DNA of 64,000 nucleotides from Guadua angustifolia. Lineage: Eukaryota; Streptophyta; Magnoliopsida; Poales; Poaceae. The translations under genes and the position numbers were made by a program. Below the pieces are notes generated by a model. It saw nothing but the letters and a program-made list of their open reading frames with translations. It did not search any database and was not told where the DNA came from. Positions 1 through 10,604 of the stretch are shown here, one piece after another (position 1 is the stretch's first letter; every line of letters starts with the position of its first letter). The stretch is from positions 3,914,182-3,978,181 of the forward strand of contig CM070518.1 of assembly GCA_036346375.1 (NCBI GenBank), given 5' to 3'.

Positions 1-54
1 CAGACCACCACTTTACAGTTCAACGTTCTAACACAAATGTCCACAATAAGAAAA

Positions 55-177
55 TTAATTACTCCCCACAAAAAAAAAAAAACTGCAGCAGTTTCTCAGG
101 TAGTTTGGGTTGGCATGATGCAATTCTGTCAGAAATAATGGCGCTGTCGAGCTGTCCTTCTGAATTTCGCCACTTTC
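55..177 (-). CDS. Putative last exon of an unnamed host gene
   Basis: On the minus strand a pyrimidine-rich tract ending in TTCAG is followed by an open stretch of 41 codons that closes at a TAA (55-57). It enters in phase 0, which is the phase left by the upstream exon at 1028-1103. The peptide begins ESGEIQKDSSTAPLF and includes a 13-nt T run read as four Phe, which is unusual. The exon may therefore end earlier, or the run may be non-coding. I do not recognise the protein. The exon-like splice signals and shared phase are what I see; that it is a live gene is inference. Confidence 0.4.
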   Translation of the reverse strand, partial: ESGEIQKDSSTAPLFLTELHHANPNYLRNCCSFFFFVGSN

Positions 178-263
178 CTGAAGCACAAACAAAACATCAA
201 GTCAAAATCAGAACGATAGGAGGAATTGGCCACCTATCATACTAGCTAAAATCAAATTGCACA

Positions 264-600
264 TAGGGGTGAAAACGGGGTCGAATACGGTCGGATAGTA
301 GGTTATTCTGTATCCTATCTTAATTTTTTTTTGGATACGGATACGAGTACAGGTAGTGAAAAATCGGGTAGGATATGGATACGGATACCGTGTATTTACG
401 AACGGGTAGAAAACGGATACCGGATATTATACGGACGGGTACAATACGAAAAACGGGTATTTGGTCAAATAGTACACAAACTACCTAAGATCAAAGTATG
501 TGATAAAAATAATTTAACTAACATACATGATCCAATTATCACACATAATTCAACACATGGAACCAAATTAAGATATAAGACAACCCATAGAGTTGAATAA
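264..600. mobile_element. Truncated hAT-like MITE fragment
   Basis: The block opens with TAGGGGTGAAAACGG, the same kind of terminus as the complete hAT element at 20598-21689, followed by TACGG/ACGGGT-rich subterminal sequence. Around 480-560 it also matches the interior of that element, for example in the stretch around CAAAGTATG compared with CAAAATATG. No matching right terminus or 8-bp duplication was found before 1870, so the element is probably truncated. The 89-codon open frame across it is chance. It lies between two exon-like segments of the putative minus-strand gene. Confidence 0.55.
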
Positions 601-1027
601 ATATATGGATTTCAATTTTCAGTTTGCCGAATGACAGAATCATAATGAATGATAAAACATAAAACATATAGACTGTATAGGAGCACAGCTAAAGCACCTG
701 ATTCACATATTATTTCCAAACTACCCAATCCAAATAAATGCAATACTTTCGTGACAAAAAAATCAGGAAGATACTATGAAGCATGAAGCTAAATCCAACA
801 GTAGTATCAGTCATATATCAAGCAACAAGTAACAACCCAAGAACATCAATGCAGTTGCAAACAAGACAACTGAATTGGATCTTGGGATAATGATGCGATA
901 GTGCATAATAGACAATTTTTGCACCCATGGTCAGGAAGGAGCAATTTAGTGTCATACCAATAGTAGTTTAGAACAGTAAGAAAAATGAAGTACCTGGTGA
1001 TAAACAAAGCATAAAAAATGGGTGTAC
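601..1027. other. Probable intron; nothing else recognised
   Basis: AT-rich DNA between two exon-like segments on the minus strand. I see no coding stretch or element termini here. If the splice sites at 1027 and 178 are real, this is the 3' part of one intron. Confidence 0.3.
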
Positions 1028-1103
1028 CTTATCTTTTAGTTCAGCAGATATTCCAAGTGCTTCAGGCTGTCTTATTTGCCCTGATTTTATCCGAACAGCG
1101 CAG
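1028..1103 (-). CDS. Putative internal exon of an unnamed host gene
   Basis: A 76-nt minus-strand segment lies between a good acceptor (GTATTAG at 1104-1110) and a GTACAC donor at 1022-1027. Only one frame is open, and it gives a dense hydrophilic peptide: AVRIKSGQIRQPEALG, then ISAELKDK. The exon starts with one base that completes a codon left by the exon at 3299-3355 (phase 2), and it ends in phase 0, which suits the exon at 55-177. The other two frames contain stops. The protein family is not recognised. Agreement of phases across three exons is the main reason for taking this as real coding sequence. Confidence 0.5.
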
Positions 1104-1879
1104 CTAATACAGCAACTTGATTAGCACAAGTTTTCTTCACAAATTCAGTAATTTATATAGATCACAAGTGAAGAAGATATGCTAGTCAGAGGGGAACTAA
1201 AAGGACGGATACCAGCTGCATCCAAAAGTAGCATCTAGTTGTGTCAATTTGTCAAAATGGAATAGATGTGTTTTTCTTGCTTAGTTTAGTTTTTCTTTAA
1301 ACATTAGATATAAGTAATGACATAGGACGTCCAAAATGCTTTTGTTTTTTTTATGTTCCTTACAAGTCCAAAAATAATTATGCTGGAATGGTGTCAGCAA
1401 TAAGAAACCAACCAATCCAGCCACAAAAATTAACTGGATGATCAAGCTGGACATATTGAGGCCAATTATCTAGTGGATCCATAGCAAAATCGAAGTTTGG
1501 TAATAAGGGCAAAGATCGGCAGCTAATCAAAAGGACTATCTGTCTTCAGAAGCTAGTTTCAACCCAACCAATGGATCCAAGCGACCTCCTAAAACCTGAC
1601 ATATGACTACATGGACTCGTTTTAAGGGTATGTGATCACGGGAACCTTGGTGACAAACATGGAACAACCTCAACAGAACAGTGAACTTCAAATGGGCAAA
1701 CTTTATTTAATAACGAGTTTCATTTTACAACTAGAACATCACATTCTGAGCATAATCAAAATATTTTAGACATCAACGATGCAAATGCATAATGATATGA
1801 GAAATTTATGAAACCGGGACTTGCAAACCTTCACACAATGTAGTTGTAAAGTCCATAATGATATGAGAAATGATTGTTC
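1104..1879. other. Intron-like AT-rich sequence
   Basis: No open coding stretch, terminal inverted repeats or LTR termini were seen. The last 8 bases (1872-1879, GATTGTTC) are the left target-site duplication of the adjacent hAT element. Confidence 0.3.
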
Positions 1880-2749
1880 TAGGGCTGGGCAAAAAAACCG
1901 AAAACCGAAGCCGAAAAAACCGAAACCGAATTATTCGGTTGTTGATTCGGTTATCTGTCTGAAATAACCGAATTTTTTTTGGTTTATTCGGTTTTAAACC
2001 TCGGTTAACCGAATTAACCGAACTAGCATCTGTTGCCTCAGGCCCTCAGTAACCCTAGCTCTCTCGGCTGGTAATTCCCCATTTCGGCATTTCCCTCCTC
2101 CTGTCTCCTCGGCCCCTCACACTCTAGGGCTCAGCGGCGCCGACGAGGTCCGCAATTTGCACAAGACCGGCCAGCTCCGGCAGCTCCTCGAGGTGCCGCC
2201 GCCAGACCTAGCCTTCGTCTGCGGCGCTTGCTTGCGGCGTTCGTTTAAATCGCTGCCCCCTGCGGCGGCGATCGCAAGGTGTTCGTCGAGGAGGAAGACC
2301 GCGTCCACCGCTGCGGCGGCGCAACGAGAACGGATTGGTACGCTGCCCTAATTGCTGTTCTTGATCGCCGAAGGTGCGACCTTTCTCGTTCCATTGTTCT
2401 GCTAATTAATGGATTAGAGGTGGTAGAGTCAAGAAAGGAAGCGCCTTTCGGTTTCTTGGTGTGGAATTTGTGTGCATCCGATCATTTGGGGATTGGATTT
2501 ACCGCTCATGGAGGAGAACGAATTGTTCTTGGCTCCTTGTTGCAAAATCGCCATGTGGTGATGGCGGTTGAAGAATAAGAGCCGGTTAATTCGGTTAAAA
2601 CCGAAACCGAAACCGAATTATCGGTTAACCGAATTGTCGGTTACCGAAAATTTCAAACATAGTTCGGTTTCAGTTTTCAAATAACCGAATTTCCCAAAAA
2701 ACCAAAAACCGAAACCGAATTTTTCGGTTAAACCGAATGCCCAGGCCTA
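1880..2749. mobile_element. Non-autonomous hAT element carrying a gene-like fragment
   Basis: An 870-bp element with terminal inverted repeats TAGGGCTGGGCA and TGCCCAGGCCTA (one mismatch), flanked by a perfect 8-bp duplication GATTGTTC (1872-1879 and 2750-2757), which is diagnostic of hAT transposition. Subterminal regions are packed with ACCGAA/TTCGGTT motifs in both orientations, typical of hAT transposase-binding arrays. The core (about 2030-2580) is very different: GC-rich, with gene-like composition and short open frames on both strands, and no transposase. The core is therefore probably a captured piece of host gene (Pack-type hAT). The source gene is unknown. Confidence 0.85.
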
Positions 2750-2757
2750 GATTGTTC

Positions 2758-3298
2758 CATGACTTAGATACAGAGTCCCTGCCAGATTCACAAGTGTGGT
2801 CAATTATTCATCGCAATAGGTATAGGTAGCACAGAGATATGATCCAGAGAAATGGTAAGATGGCTATCTCATATTTTTTGCACACCAGCACCGGAACAAA
2901 TTTATCTAATCCGTAACAAGAACAAGTGCGGCATACAAGTAAATAAAAGAGGGGGGGATGGGTTTGTACCGAGATGAAGTACCAAGTACATGCTTTCGCA
3001 TTTTATAGTTGTTATGCTCATTCAGGTTTGAAGTCCTTAGCTTCAAGTTTGGTGGATCCATGCTTTTCTTTCAGAGTTTCAGTTTTGTTGAAGTCCTTAG
3101 CTTCAAGTTTACATGTGCATGGCCTTTTCAATGCTTTATTTGCACCCCTCTAACTGATCAAGTGCTCTGCTCTAGGCTGCAGCCAATGGTTACTGGACTT
3201 CTCTAACGTCCCAGCAAGTTGGATCCTGAACTTTTCTGAACAAACTTTTTCCTGAGATAATTCTAATCAATTTTAGGAACAAAGCACTTAAGTGATAC
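2758..3298. other. Intron-like region with a 23-bp direct repeat
   Basis: Mostly AT-rich sequence without recognised genes. A 23-base word beginning TTGAAGTCCTTAGC occurs twice, at about 3028 and 3079, a small local duplication. The open frame over it is probably a by-product. Confidence 0.3.
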
Positions 3299-3355
3299 TT
3301 ATCTAGTAACAGCTGTGCAACCTCAACTGCCTTGAACCCTTCAATGTCCATTGAT
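3299..3355 (-). CDS. Putative internal exon of an unnamed host gene
   Basis: A 57-nt minus-strand segment between an AAAG acceptor (weak polypyrimidine tract) and a GTATCA donor. It reads SMDIEGFKAVEVAQLLLD and ends with two bases that join the first base of the exon at 1028-1103 to make an Asn codon, so the phases fit exactly. The peptide looks like a small amphipathic helix rich in Leu/Val/Ala. The upstream exon it should follow was not found with matching phase. The exon-like sequence at 3683-3730 ends in phase 0, so an exon may be missing between them, or the annotation of one may be wrong. Confidence 0.4.
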
Positions 3356-3682
3356 CTTTAATAAAGCACTGTTTGTTTCCAGATTTAAAACAAAAAACAT
3401 GAGTTTCTCACGATCAAATCAAAAAAATGATGCCATAAAAACAGGTCAAAAATACCAAAGATGAGCTAGCTTTCAAATAACAATCTTAGGGCTTGTTTCC
3501 AAATATCATGAAGAATGGATCTTCAAAACTGATATTCAGATCTACTATATGACTTGTCTGGAAAGAAGATTCTGCAGGATTAACTAGGAGAGGAGGTTCG
3601 ATGACACATCAATACCTGATCACCTTTTCGATTAATGACTTTTGATCATGATAGTGGAAAAGAACAATGGATTCATGTTAAC
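3356..3682. other. Intron-like region
   Basis: No confident feature. A short minus-strand open stretch at about 3497-3566 after a TTTCCAG acceptor-like sequence could be another exon, but no good donor follows it. Confidence 0.2.
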
Positions 3683-3730
3683 CTGGGGCTGGGCGAGATC
3701 GGCGATGAGGGCAACAAGGTCACCGACGAC
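3683..3730 (-). pseudogene. Exon-like segment ending at a splice donor
   Basis: On the minus strand this reads VVGDLVALIADLAQPQ and ends at CAG followed by GTTAAC, a plausible donor. It continues the peptide encoded just beyond the hAT insertion at 3731-4796 (SYTIFHVVG). The insertion therefore interrupts what was one exon. The protein is not recognised. Confidence 0.4.
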
Positions 3731-4796
3731 CAGGGCCGGTCATGAGTTTTTGGGGGCCCGGAGCGAAATTATAGACAGAGGTCTCCCTAACATAAGCATA
3801 AAAATATTTTTATACTACTATGTATCAATTAAAAAGATAATATTCAGTGTATTATAGAAATTGTTACCGATAAATAAATGGAAGTACAAAAGTGAGATTA
3901 TTTACCTCAAACATTTGTAGAGATCATCTTAGAAAATATCTTTTAACATTGCTAGATGCAAAATCATCAATTATGGCCTCAACATTAATGTCATCCAATA
4001 ATTTCTTCTCAATATATAAAGTTGCCAGACCATTTAATCTTTCTTGAGACATTGTAGATCTCAAATAGTTCTTTAATAATTTCAACTTTGAAAAGCTTCT
4101 TTCAGCTGATGCCACAGTTACTGGCACAGTAAATAAAATCCGATAAGCAACATAAATATTACCATAACAATCCACGTTTCTAACAAACTCAAAAATCTCT
4201 ATAGCAGACATTGTTCTATCTGGTAAAGTCATTTGTAGTATTCTTAACTCAAAAATCAGATTATTTAACTTAAAATCAGATGAATCATCGACAGAGAAAG
4301 TTTTTGCCAACTTAGTACAATAATCTTTAAGTTCAATATAATTCAATGACTCCAAAGTTGTTGACCTCAGAAAAGGCTCAAATATACCTTTGAATACTTG
4401 GAGTTCTTCAAATCTGTTTTTCAATAAACTGACCATATCAACCATAATAAAAAAGTAATTAACTTTAAAATTTTTCTCATCTTATAGAATTGCTTCACTA
4501 CTGCAATCATTTTCATCAAACTATTAAAGATTGCTTCGGTTTCGACAAAAAAACAGATTAACATACGTTTACTAAAATATTAATTCCCAAAGATCCCACC
4601 GTTGGATTGACATGAAATTTGGACTGTAGAAACTAGATTCAATTTTGAAACTAACCCAATAAAAATCAGCTCAATCGAATCTATGGATCTAAAGTTATGA
4701 CCTTCACAAATTGATTATACTAATAGATGATGAGGCCCCAATAGTTTGGGGGCCTAGGGCGGCCGCCCTGCTCGCCCTGCCCCAGGAACGGGCCTG
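3731..4796 (-). mobile_element. Deleted hAT transposon with transposase C-terminus
   Basis: A 1,066-bp element starting CAGGGCCGGTCATGAG. Its far end read in reverse is CAGGCCCGTTCCTG, the usual CAGGGCCGG-type hAT terminus. It is flanked by an 8-bp duplication with one mismatch (CCGACGAC 3723-3730, CCGACAAC 4797-4804). It retains only the end of the transposase gene, so it is an internal deletion derivative and non-autonomous. It is inserted in the exon-like sequence described in the neighbouring entries. Confidence 0.8.
3924..4445 (-). pseudogene. hAT transposase C-terminal (dimerisation) fragment
   Basis: A 173-residue open frame. Residues about 105-160 carry the hAT C-terminal dimerisation signature, with the SAERSFSKLKLLKNYLRS core followed by RLNGLATLYIEKK. 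This helical domain mediates transposase oligomerisation and is found at the end of proteins usually longer than 600 residues, so the BED zinc finger and most of the DDE catalytic domain are missing here. The coding strand is the same as the element's inferred orientation. The fragment cannot mobilise anything alone. Domain assignment is confident from the SAERSFS motif; exact family (several hAT lineages share it) is not. Confidence 0.8.
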
Positions 4797-5020
4797 CCGA
4801 CAACGTGGAAGATGGTGTAGGAGTTGGCTTCAGGCGAGAAGTCGGAGTTGCCGTACTTGCGGAGGTCGGGTGCCACGCCCAACGATGTGGGCGACAAGGT
4901 TGCCGACGACGTGGAAGACGGTGTAGGAGCTGGCTTCGGGCGGGAAGTCAAAGGTCGGGCGCCACGACGTGGAGGGGCGGCGTGCGGCGGTGTGGAGGTC
5001 TCCAAATCCAGGGCACTCAC
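4797..5020 (-). pseudogene. Tandemly duplicated exon-like segment
   Basis: Two adjacent units of about 100 bp encode similar peptides on the minus strand: one with SDFSPEANSYTIFHVVG and one with DFPPEASSYTVFHVVG, each followed by a variant of (D/N)LVA(L/H)I. The frames of the two units differ by a base, and only the unit next to the hAT element connects to the splice donor at 3683. This suggests duplication within an exon followed by frame decay. The protein family is not recognised. Confidence 0.4.
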
Positions 5021-5520
5021 TGAAGGAGGAGTGATGAGTGAGGCGGTTGGAGACCTGGCGGCTGGAGCGCTGGTCGCTGGACGGGGTCACGACCTCACGG
5101 GCAAGCGCTGGACGGACGGGGTCACGCGGGGACTCGGTGCCTCGCAGCCCACTCGGGGAGATGGGCCAGATGGGCTGCGTGGGCTGCGAGCCGGACCGAG
5201 TACCCGGTGAATAGTTACCCACTTATTACCGTGTCAGGCCGTTTAAATGCAGACGGTGAGCAATTGCGGCCGGACCGAGTACCCGGCGAGCTTCCAGAAG
5301 CGGTATCGGGCTTGCGGTGCTCGTGGTGACAGCCAGCGGTGCTTCGCGGAGCCGACTCGAGGTGTGCGAGCCATGTTTGAGTCACCGTGCCACACTCGCA
5401 CTCCGATCACCGTCCATGCGACACAAGCGGCTGAATTTCCTTTTATCGGCGAGCCATCAGTTATCGAGCCAATGATGACCACACATAATTCAACCCAACG
5501 GGTGCAAATGCAAAAATAAG
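5021..5520. other. Unclassified GC-rich sequence
   Basis: GC-rich DNA with short open frames on both strands and no recognisable domain. A block around 5368-5420 (GAGCCATGTTTGAGTCACCG) recurs in altered form at about 5853-5905, so this region shares material with the 3' flank of gypsy B and may belong to that element. Confidence 0.3.
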
Positions 5521-6130
5521 TTGGTCTTTGTTAAGCGAGCAACTTATCTTTGCTATAGGCCTGGAGACCCCCCGGTGGTCACGAGTCAACACTTGGTGAG
5601 CAGGGCGTGGTTGCCCACCTATCTGCCAGGCTGCCATGGGGCCATCTTGGACATTTGAGCTACAGGCGCCCCATCGTGATTGCGCGCAGCTCTGAAAAGC
5701 ACAAGTAAGCGTTCATAAAGCATGCAGAAAACATGTTGAAGAACGTAAGTCCTCACGCGGATATGCCATGGTCCTTTCTTTGGAACTTATGCTCTTGTGA
5801 TCCGGAACTAGCATGGCGGCGCCCGGCGGTGCCATGAGCCAACTTTGAGTGTCTGAGCCACATTTGAGTCACCGTGCCACACTTGTGCTCCTGGTCGCCC
5901 GTCCCCGCTCGGCGTGAATGTCGAGTATTACCGCAGATCAACAAGGAACGGCCAAACTGCTAGAACACATGACATTCCCGCACAACCTCTCGCACCAGGG
6001 GACAAGCAAGGAGGATAAAACAGAAGCCCTTAAGGCAAACAACTTTGCTAACTGCCAGCAGCCGCCGATCAGCTGGGGGAAAATTCGCCCACACAACCGA
6101 TCAAAGTGAGTCATTGGGGACTTACAGCTT
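5521..6130 (-). mobile_element. 3' untranslated part of gypsy element B
   Basis: This region lies directly downstream (minus strand) of the integrase C-terminus of gypsy B. It has no domain coding. I looked for a 3' LTR like the one at 26178-27192, which should give a CACCGACA end on the + strand, and did not find it. The element is therefore probably truncated here, and its left boundary is uncertain. Confidence 0.45.
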
Positions 6131-6556
6131 TTAGGGATAAAACTTTCGCAACAACTCCACGTTGAAGGAGTTGGTCAGCTCTTGATCGTCCTTAGTGGCC
6201 AACCGGACCACCCCGAGTCGAGATACTGAGACCACCTTAAAGGGGCCCTCCCACTAGGGAGACAGTTTGTGGAGCCTGACATGCGTCTGGATTCTACGCA
6301 AGACCAGGTCGCCAACTGCCAGTGTTCTCTCGCAGACCCGAGTGGCGTGGTACCGCCTGAGACTTTGCTGGTACCGGGCGACGTGCAAGGCCGCCCGATC
6401 GCGCACCTCCTACAGAAGGTTGACATCTTCACCGTGGTGGTCTTCTTGTCCTTCCTCGCAGAATGCCGAGATGCGCGGCGAATCGAACGACATCTCGGAC
6501 GGGAGGACAGCTTCGGCGCCGTAGACCAGGAAGAAGGGCGTTTGCTAGTTGCCCGA
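6131..6556 (-). pseudogene. Gypsy B integrase C-terminal region, broken
   Basis: Translated on the minus strand, this gives the well-known gypsy integrase tail: QTPFFLVYGAEAVLPSEM near its start, then RDRAALHVARYQQ, then GPFKVV and NSFNVELLRKFYP before a TAA at 6131-6133. At least three internal stops are visible, including one before QTPFF and one replacing the residue before WEGPF. It is the direct continuation of the integrase fragment at 19059-20062. The two were one gene before gypsy A inserted between them. Family position: non-chromodomain gypsy of the Tat/RIRE2-like type, inferred from motif wording. Confidence 0.85.
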
Positions 6557-9500
6557 TGTCGTGCCCCGAATTCACGGATTCGGACACTCTGTGTATTCTG
6601 TATTAGTCCAGGATCACGCTAGTACACACAGGGTAAACAGGTTGAAGTACCATAATCATACACAGCGGAAATAAGTAATAAAGTACTTCAAGCATAATAT
6701 AATCGAGTTACATGACCTTGTGGTCACCTTACAATAATTCGCCACGCAGGACGATAAATATTAAAGTAGCACAAGTTTATCAGCAGAAACAAAAGCGAAT
6801 TAATGAACCCTTCATAACCACAGGCTACTGAGTGCGGCTCAACCCCTTAGTCTTCTTGGCCTTCGATGAACTCCTCCTCCCATGCTGGCACGGCTTCTTC
6901 TTCTGAGGTTTTTGTCGATGCAAGGGTGAGTATACGACATACTCAACAAGTCATGCACAATGCAGGTCTACTACTACATGCATGGCTTATTCCAAGGGAA
7001 AGGCTTAACTGGTTATTTTGCATAAAGCAGCATTTCTTTAAACAGGTAATCCTATTAGATTAAAAGCAGCAAAACCAATATTAATAATAATTAATTTCTC
7101 AATTCTTTTCCAAGGGTTTGGCACATAGCCCTAATTTCATTCATCATTCTTTTGGCACACAGCCACCCATTCCACGTTTCATTTTGAAAATCTAACCCTT
7201 GACTGTAATCACCGAGCAATGTCCAGTACCGCGGACACGGCTATCCGAATAGATTCACACACACACTCTGCAGAGGCTGTACACTTTACCCACAGGATAC
7301 AGTCGCTCACCACACAGACGATTGATTGCAACAAAGTCTTTTAGAGACTAACATTTAACCGATAAACCCCTCTGATACTTCCCTTCTAACACTTCCCTCA
7401 CTTAGAGCCGAAGTTTAGACAGAGCAAGTACCGTTGAATGGGTACCAAGCTGTAGCACAGGTACGCTTCCCCTACAGTTGCACTGGTGTGCACCGTCACC
7501 CCGAGGTTTCAAAGAAAAGAGGTTAGAAACCTACTTAACTAGGTCCGTCCCATTCCGGACAAGTGGTTGTACACGGAACTCAGTTCAAAGGCTCGCAAGG
7601 TTAAGTCCATAATTGTCCCGGGCAAGACATCCATTTTACACTTCTCGGCACACAGCCTTCACAATCTTTCATACAACTTGGTTGCACACAAGCCCACAGC
7701 ACGAAGCCTTCTTGCCACTTGCACCGGTCCAAATCATTTCCCACCCAGTTTTGCATTATTGCAACACATGCCAAAGCCCACTTCATTGTATGAGTAGAAC
7801 CACACAGGTCGCCACCCTCAATTCCATTTCATGACATAATCGCATTATTTCAAAATGCGTTCCATAATTGTTTAGCCAACATTCGTTTGCAATTTGAAAG
7901 ACATTCAACGCATATGAGCGGGCTAAGCGACTATTCACGGTCTAGCCTCCCGTGTTGACATCATATTAGCATCCAACATATTAACATCTTAGGGTGGACA
8001 AAGATTTCAGGGCATATAAACATTATAATCAAGGTGGCATAAACAAGTTTGGCTTTTAACTACCATTTCCCAATTTAACCAATATTGTTTGTATTTATCA
8101 TAGCATGCAATATGGAAATCAAAATATACTTTGAAAACTAGGCGCAAAATGGTCAAAGCATGACTTGCCTTCAAAAAGCTGTTGGTTACGGTGAAGCTCA
8201 TGACGGGTCTTCAAATTCTCCTTGGTAATTCCAAGCAACTCGGGGTCTATGCGCACACAAGCAAGCATACAATGAACACCCAATACAGACAGCAAAACCA
8301 TCACCAAAAATAAAATAAAAATCACCATTAAACAGCTTACATTTTTACAAATTTTTGGGCACTGGAATCACCCAAATCCGAGTTAAAATGCGAAAGTTAT
8401 AGCATTTTTAAGTTTGCTGAAATTCAATAAAGAAATAACCGAATTAAATGATTTATTTTTCTACTGAAAATCCGGATTAATTCCCACTCGGCGACACGTG
8501 TCGGCACCAGGATGAGCCACGTCACTCCCGGCCACTGACAAGTGGGCCCGGATGACATCATGTTGACGCGTCGGCCGACCAAGCGGTCCACCCATCGACA
8601 AGCGGGCGGTGAGCGATCTTTGGGACCAACCAGAGACCGACACGCGGCGAGGAAGTATCAAGCCACGCAGCGCATTTCTTCCCGGCCGTTGGATTCAAAT
8701 CCAACGGTCGGTCGTTCTCGAAGGCCTGATCGGTGCGGTGCCTACGTGGCGCATAACAGAGGCGGTTGGATTGAAATCTCGACTCTGATTGCGGAGAGTT
8801 TCTTGCTCATCGCACATCGTGGACACACGAGCGAGCGATTTCCAACCAGCGGCGAGATCTACCGTGCATAATCGACTTAACTTCTACGGAGAAGGCGTGG
8901 CCCGCGTCGCTCGTTGGATGAGAATCCGGCGGCACGCTATCTGAAAGCGATTTACTATTCCTAAGCCTACGCGGCTCAACGAGTATCGTTCGATGAAGAT
9001 CCAACGGCCAAGATCTATCTCTACCGATTCGATTCGTAATTAAAAAGGAAAAACGTGGCTTTACCATGAGCGTCCGATGCAAATCCAACGGTGGAGGTGA
9101 GTCGCGAGGCGTTGAAGAAGAGCGGCGGTGCTCGTTGCCGGAGTTGAAGAAGATGAAGTGGCTTGAGGCGTTCCTGGGCGTCTCCGGTCGGATGGAGTGG
9201 CTCGACGGACGCGGCGTGTCACAACCAACCCGGCGAAGGTCTCAAGGGCAGCGGAAAGCGACGGACGGCGGCGAAACACGAAGGAAACCGTGGCGGGGAA
9301 GAGTGTGAACTACGGCGAGCAAGTGGGAGAGCTAGGGAGTGCGAGAGCTATCAAGTGAACGGACCGAATGCGCGGGGTGGTCAGACACGTTAAATGGGCT
9401 ACTGCACGGTCGCTGAGGAGCCTTGGAACTCGCAAAAATCCCCTGGCAAATCTCCCCGGCCAACAGGCGACGGCGGTGCGACAGTCGCCTCGTCCCGAGA

Positions 9501-9988
9501 CTGTGCGGTCACATCGACCGTCCGATCGCGATCCAACGGTGCGGGTTCAATCACGGTTCGGCGAAACGGTACGCGAGCGCAGCCGTTCGATCAAGATCTA
9601 ACGGTGGAGGATGGGCGGCGATTAGGGTTTCGGCGTCAGCACAGTGTTGGGCTCGGCCCGACACTGTAGCTAGCGATTTTCTCAGCTTTTCCAATAAAAA
9701 TAAAAGCAGAAATTCAAAGTAAATATTTAGGGCACTAAAAATACCCGAAAATCTAGAAAAATTCTAGAAAATATTTCAAGGTATTTAGAGCTTAAATAAA
9801 ATATTTTCATTTATTTTTGATAAATACTTTTTCTGATATTGATTAATCAAGAGAAGAATAATTCAATTTGATTTTATTTAAATCCAAAAATTCAGATAAA
9901 ATCAATTAAATGCAAATAAACTTTAATTAATTCACAAAAATCCAAATAACTCCAAAAATTAAAATCAGGCCAAATTCGGGATGTTACA
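6557..9988 (-). repeat. 3' LTR of gypsy A
   Basis: A 3,432-bp long terminal repeat with TG and CA ends. It matches 15666-19053 along its whole length. AT-rich parts (for example 6650-7190) are nearly identical in the two copies, while GC-rich stretches (7200-7560 and 8480-9600) differ by many 1-4 base insertions or deletions. Small open frames inside are not conserved between the LTRs and are not annotated as genes. Confidence 0.93.
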
Positions 9989-10003
9989 AACCTACCCCCC
10001 TTA
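9989..10003 (-). promoter_or_regulatory. Polypurine tract of gypsy A
   Basis: Read on the minus strand, the bases just before the 3' LTR are AAGGGGGGTAGGTTT, a G-rich purine tract of the kind that primes plus-strand synthesis. Position next to the LTR supports the assignment. Confidence 0.75.
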
Positions 10004-10031
10004 ACAGAATCTCGTCCCCGAGATTCGAGGC

Positions 10032-10466
10032 TTAACTATAGAATAGGTTTGGGAATTCCTTTTTCAGATCTTCCTCTCGTTCCCAGGTGGCTTCACTTTC
10101 TGTGTGATTGCTCCACTGAACTCTACAGAAACGGGTTGTCTTATTTCTTGTTTTCCGATCCATTGTATCCAGAATTTTTATCGGTTGTTCCTTGTAAGTC
10201 AAGTCTTCTTGTAGTTCAACTTCTTCCAGTGATGTTTGTTCTTCAGGTACTCGAAGACACTTCTTGAGTTGCGATACATGAAAAACATTGTGTACTCCGA
10301 CTAATGACTGGGGTAACTCCAGTTGATATGCGACCTCGCCTTTACGACTTACGATCTTGAACGGCCCTACATATCTTGGTGCAAGTTTTCCCTTTTTGTG
10401 AAACCTCTGGACTCCTTTAAGGGGCGTAACTCTGAGATACACATATTCTTCAGGCTCAAAGCTCAA
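10032..10466 (-). pseudogene. Gypsy A integrase tail with chromodomain-like end
   Basis: A 144-residue open frame. The first half is the gypsy integrase tail (EYVYLRVTPLKGVQRF, then GKLAPRYVGPFKIV, then LPQSLVGVHNVFHVSQLKKC). The last 50 residues (ILDTMDRKTRNKTTRFCRVQW, ending in a WERE motif) resemble the chromodomain that chromoviral integrases use to target chromatin. The frame is separated from the integrase core at 10605-11072 by a frameshift and stops in 10467-10604. Integrase inserts element cDNA into nuclear DNA. Confidence 0.85.
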
Positions 10467-10604
10467 ATCCCTGCGGCGGTTGTCCGCATAACTCTTCTGC
10501 CTCGACTGTGCAATCTTTAACCTTTCTCTGATTAGTGCTATTTGCTCTTGACTTCTTCTTGATATATGCGGTCCGAAGACACGACGCTCACCGTCTCATT
10601 CAAT

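Noticed and set aside
331..600. 89-codon + strand open frame
   Set aside because: It lies in a hAT terminal fragment whose repeats create the open frame; no domain, and the related element at 20598 is not open.
3490..3560. GGGCTTGTTTCCAAATATC as the start of a Tourist-type MITE
   Set aside because: No inverted partner or duplicated flank found within several hundred bases.
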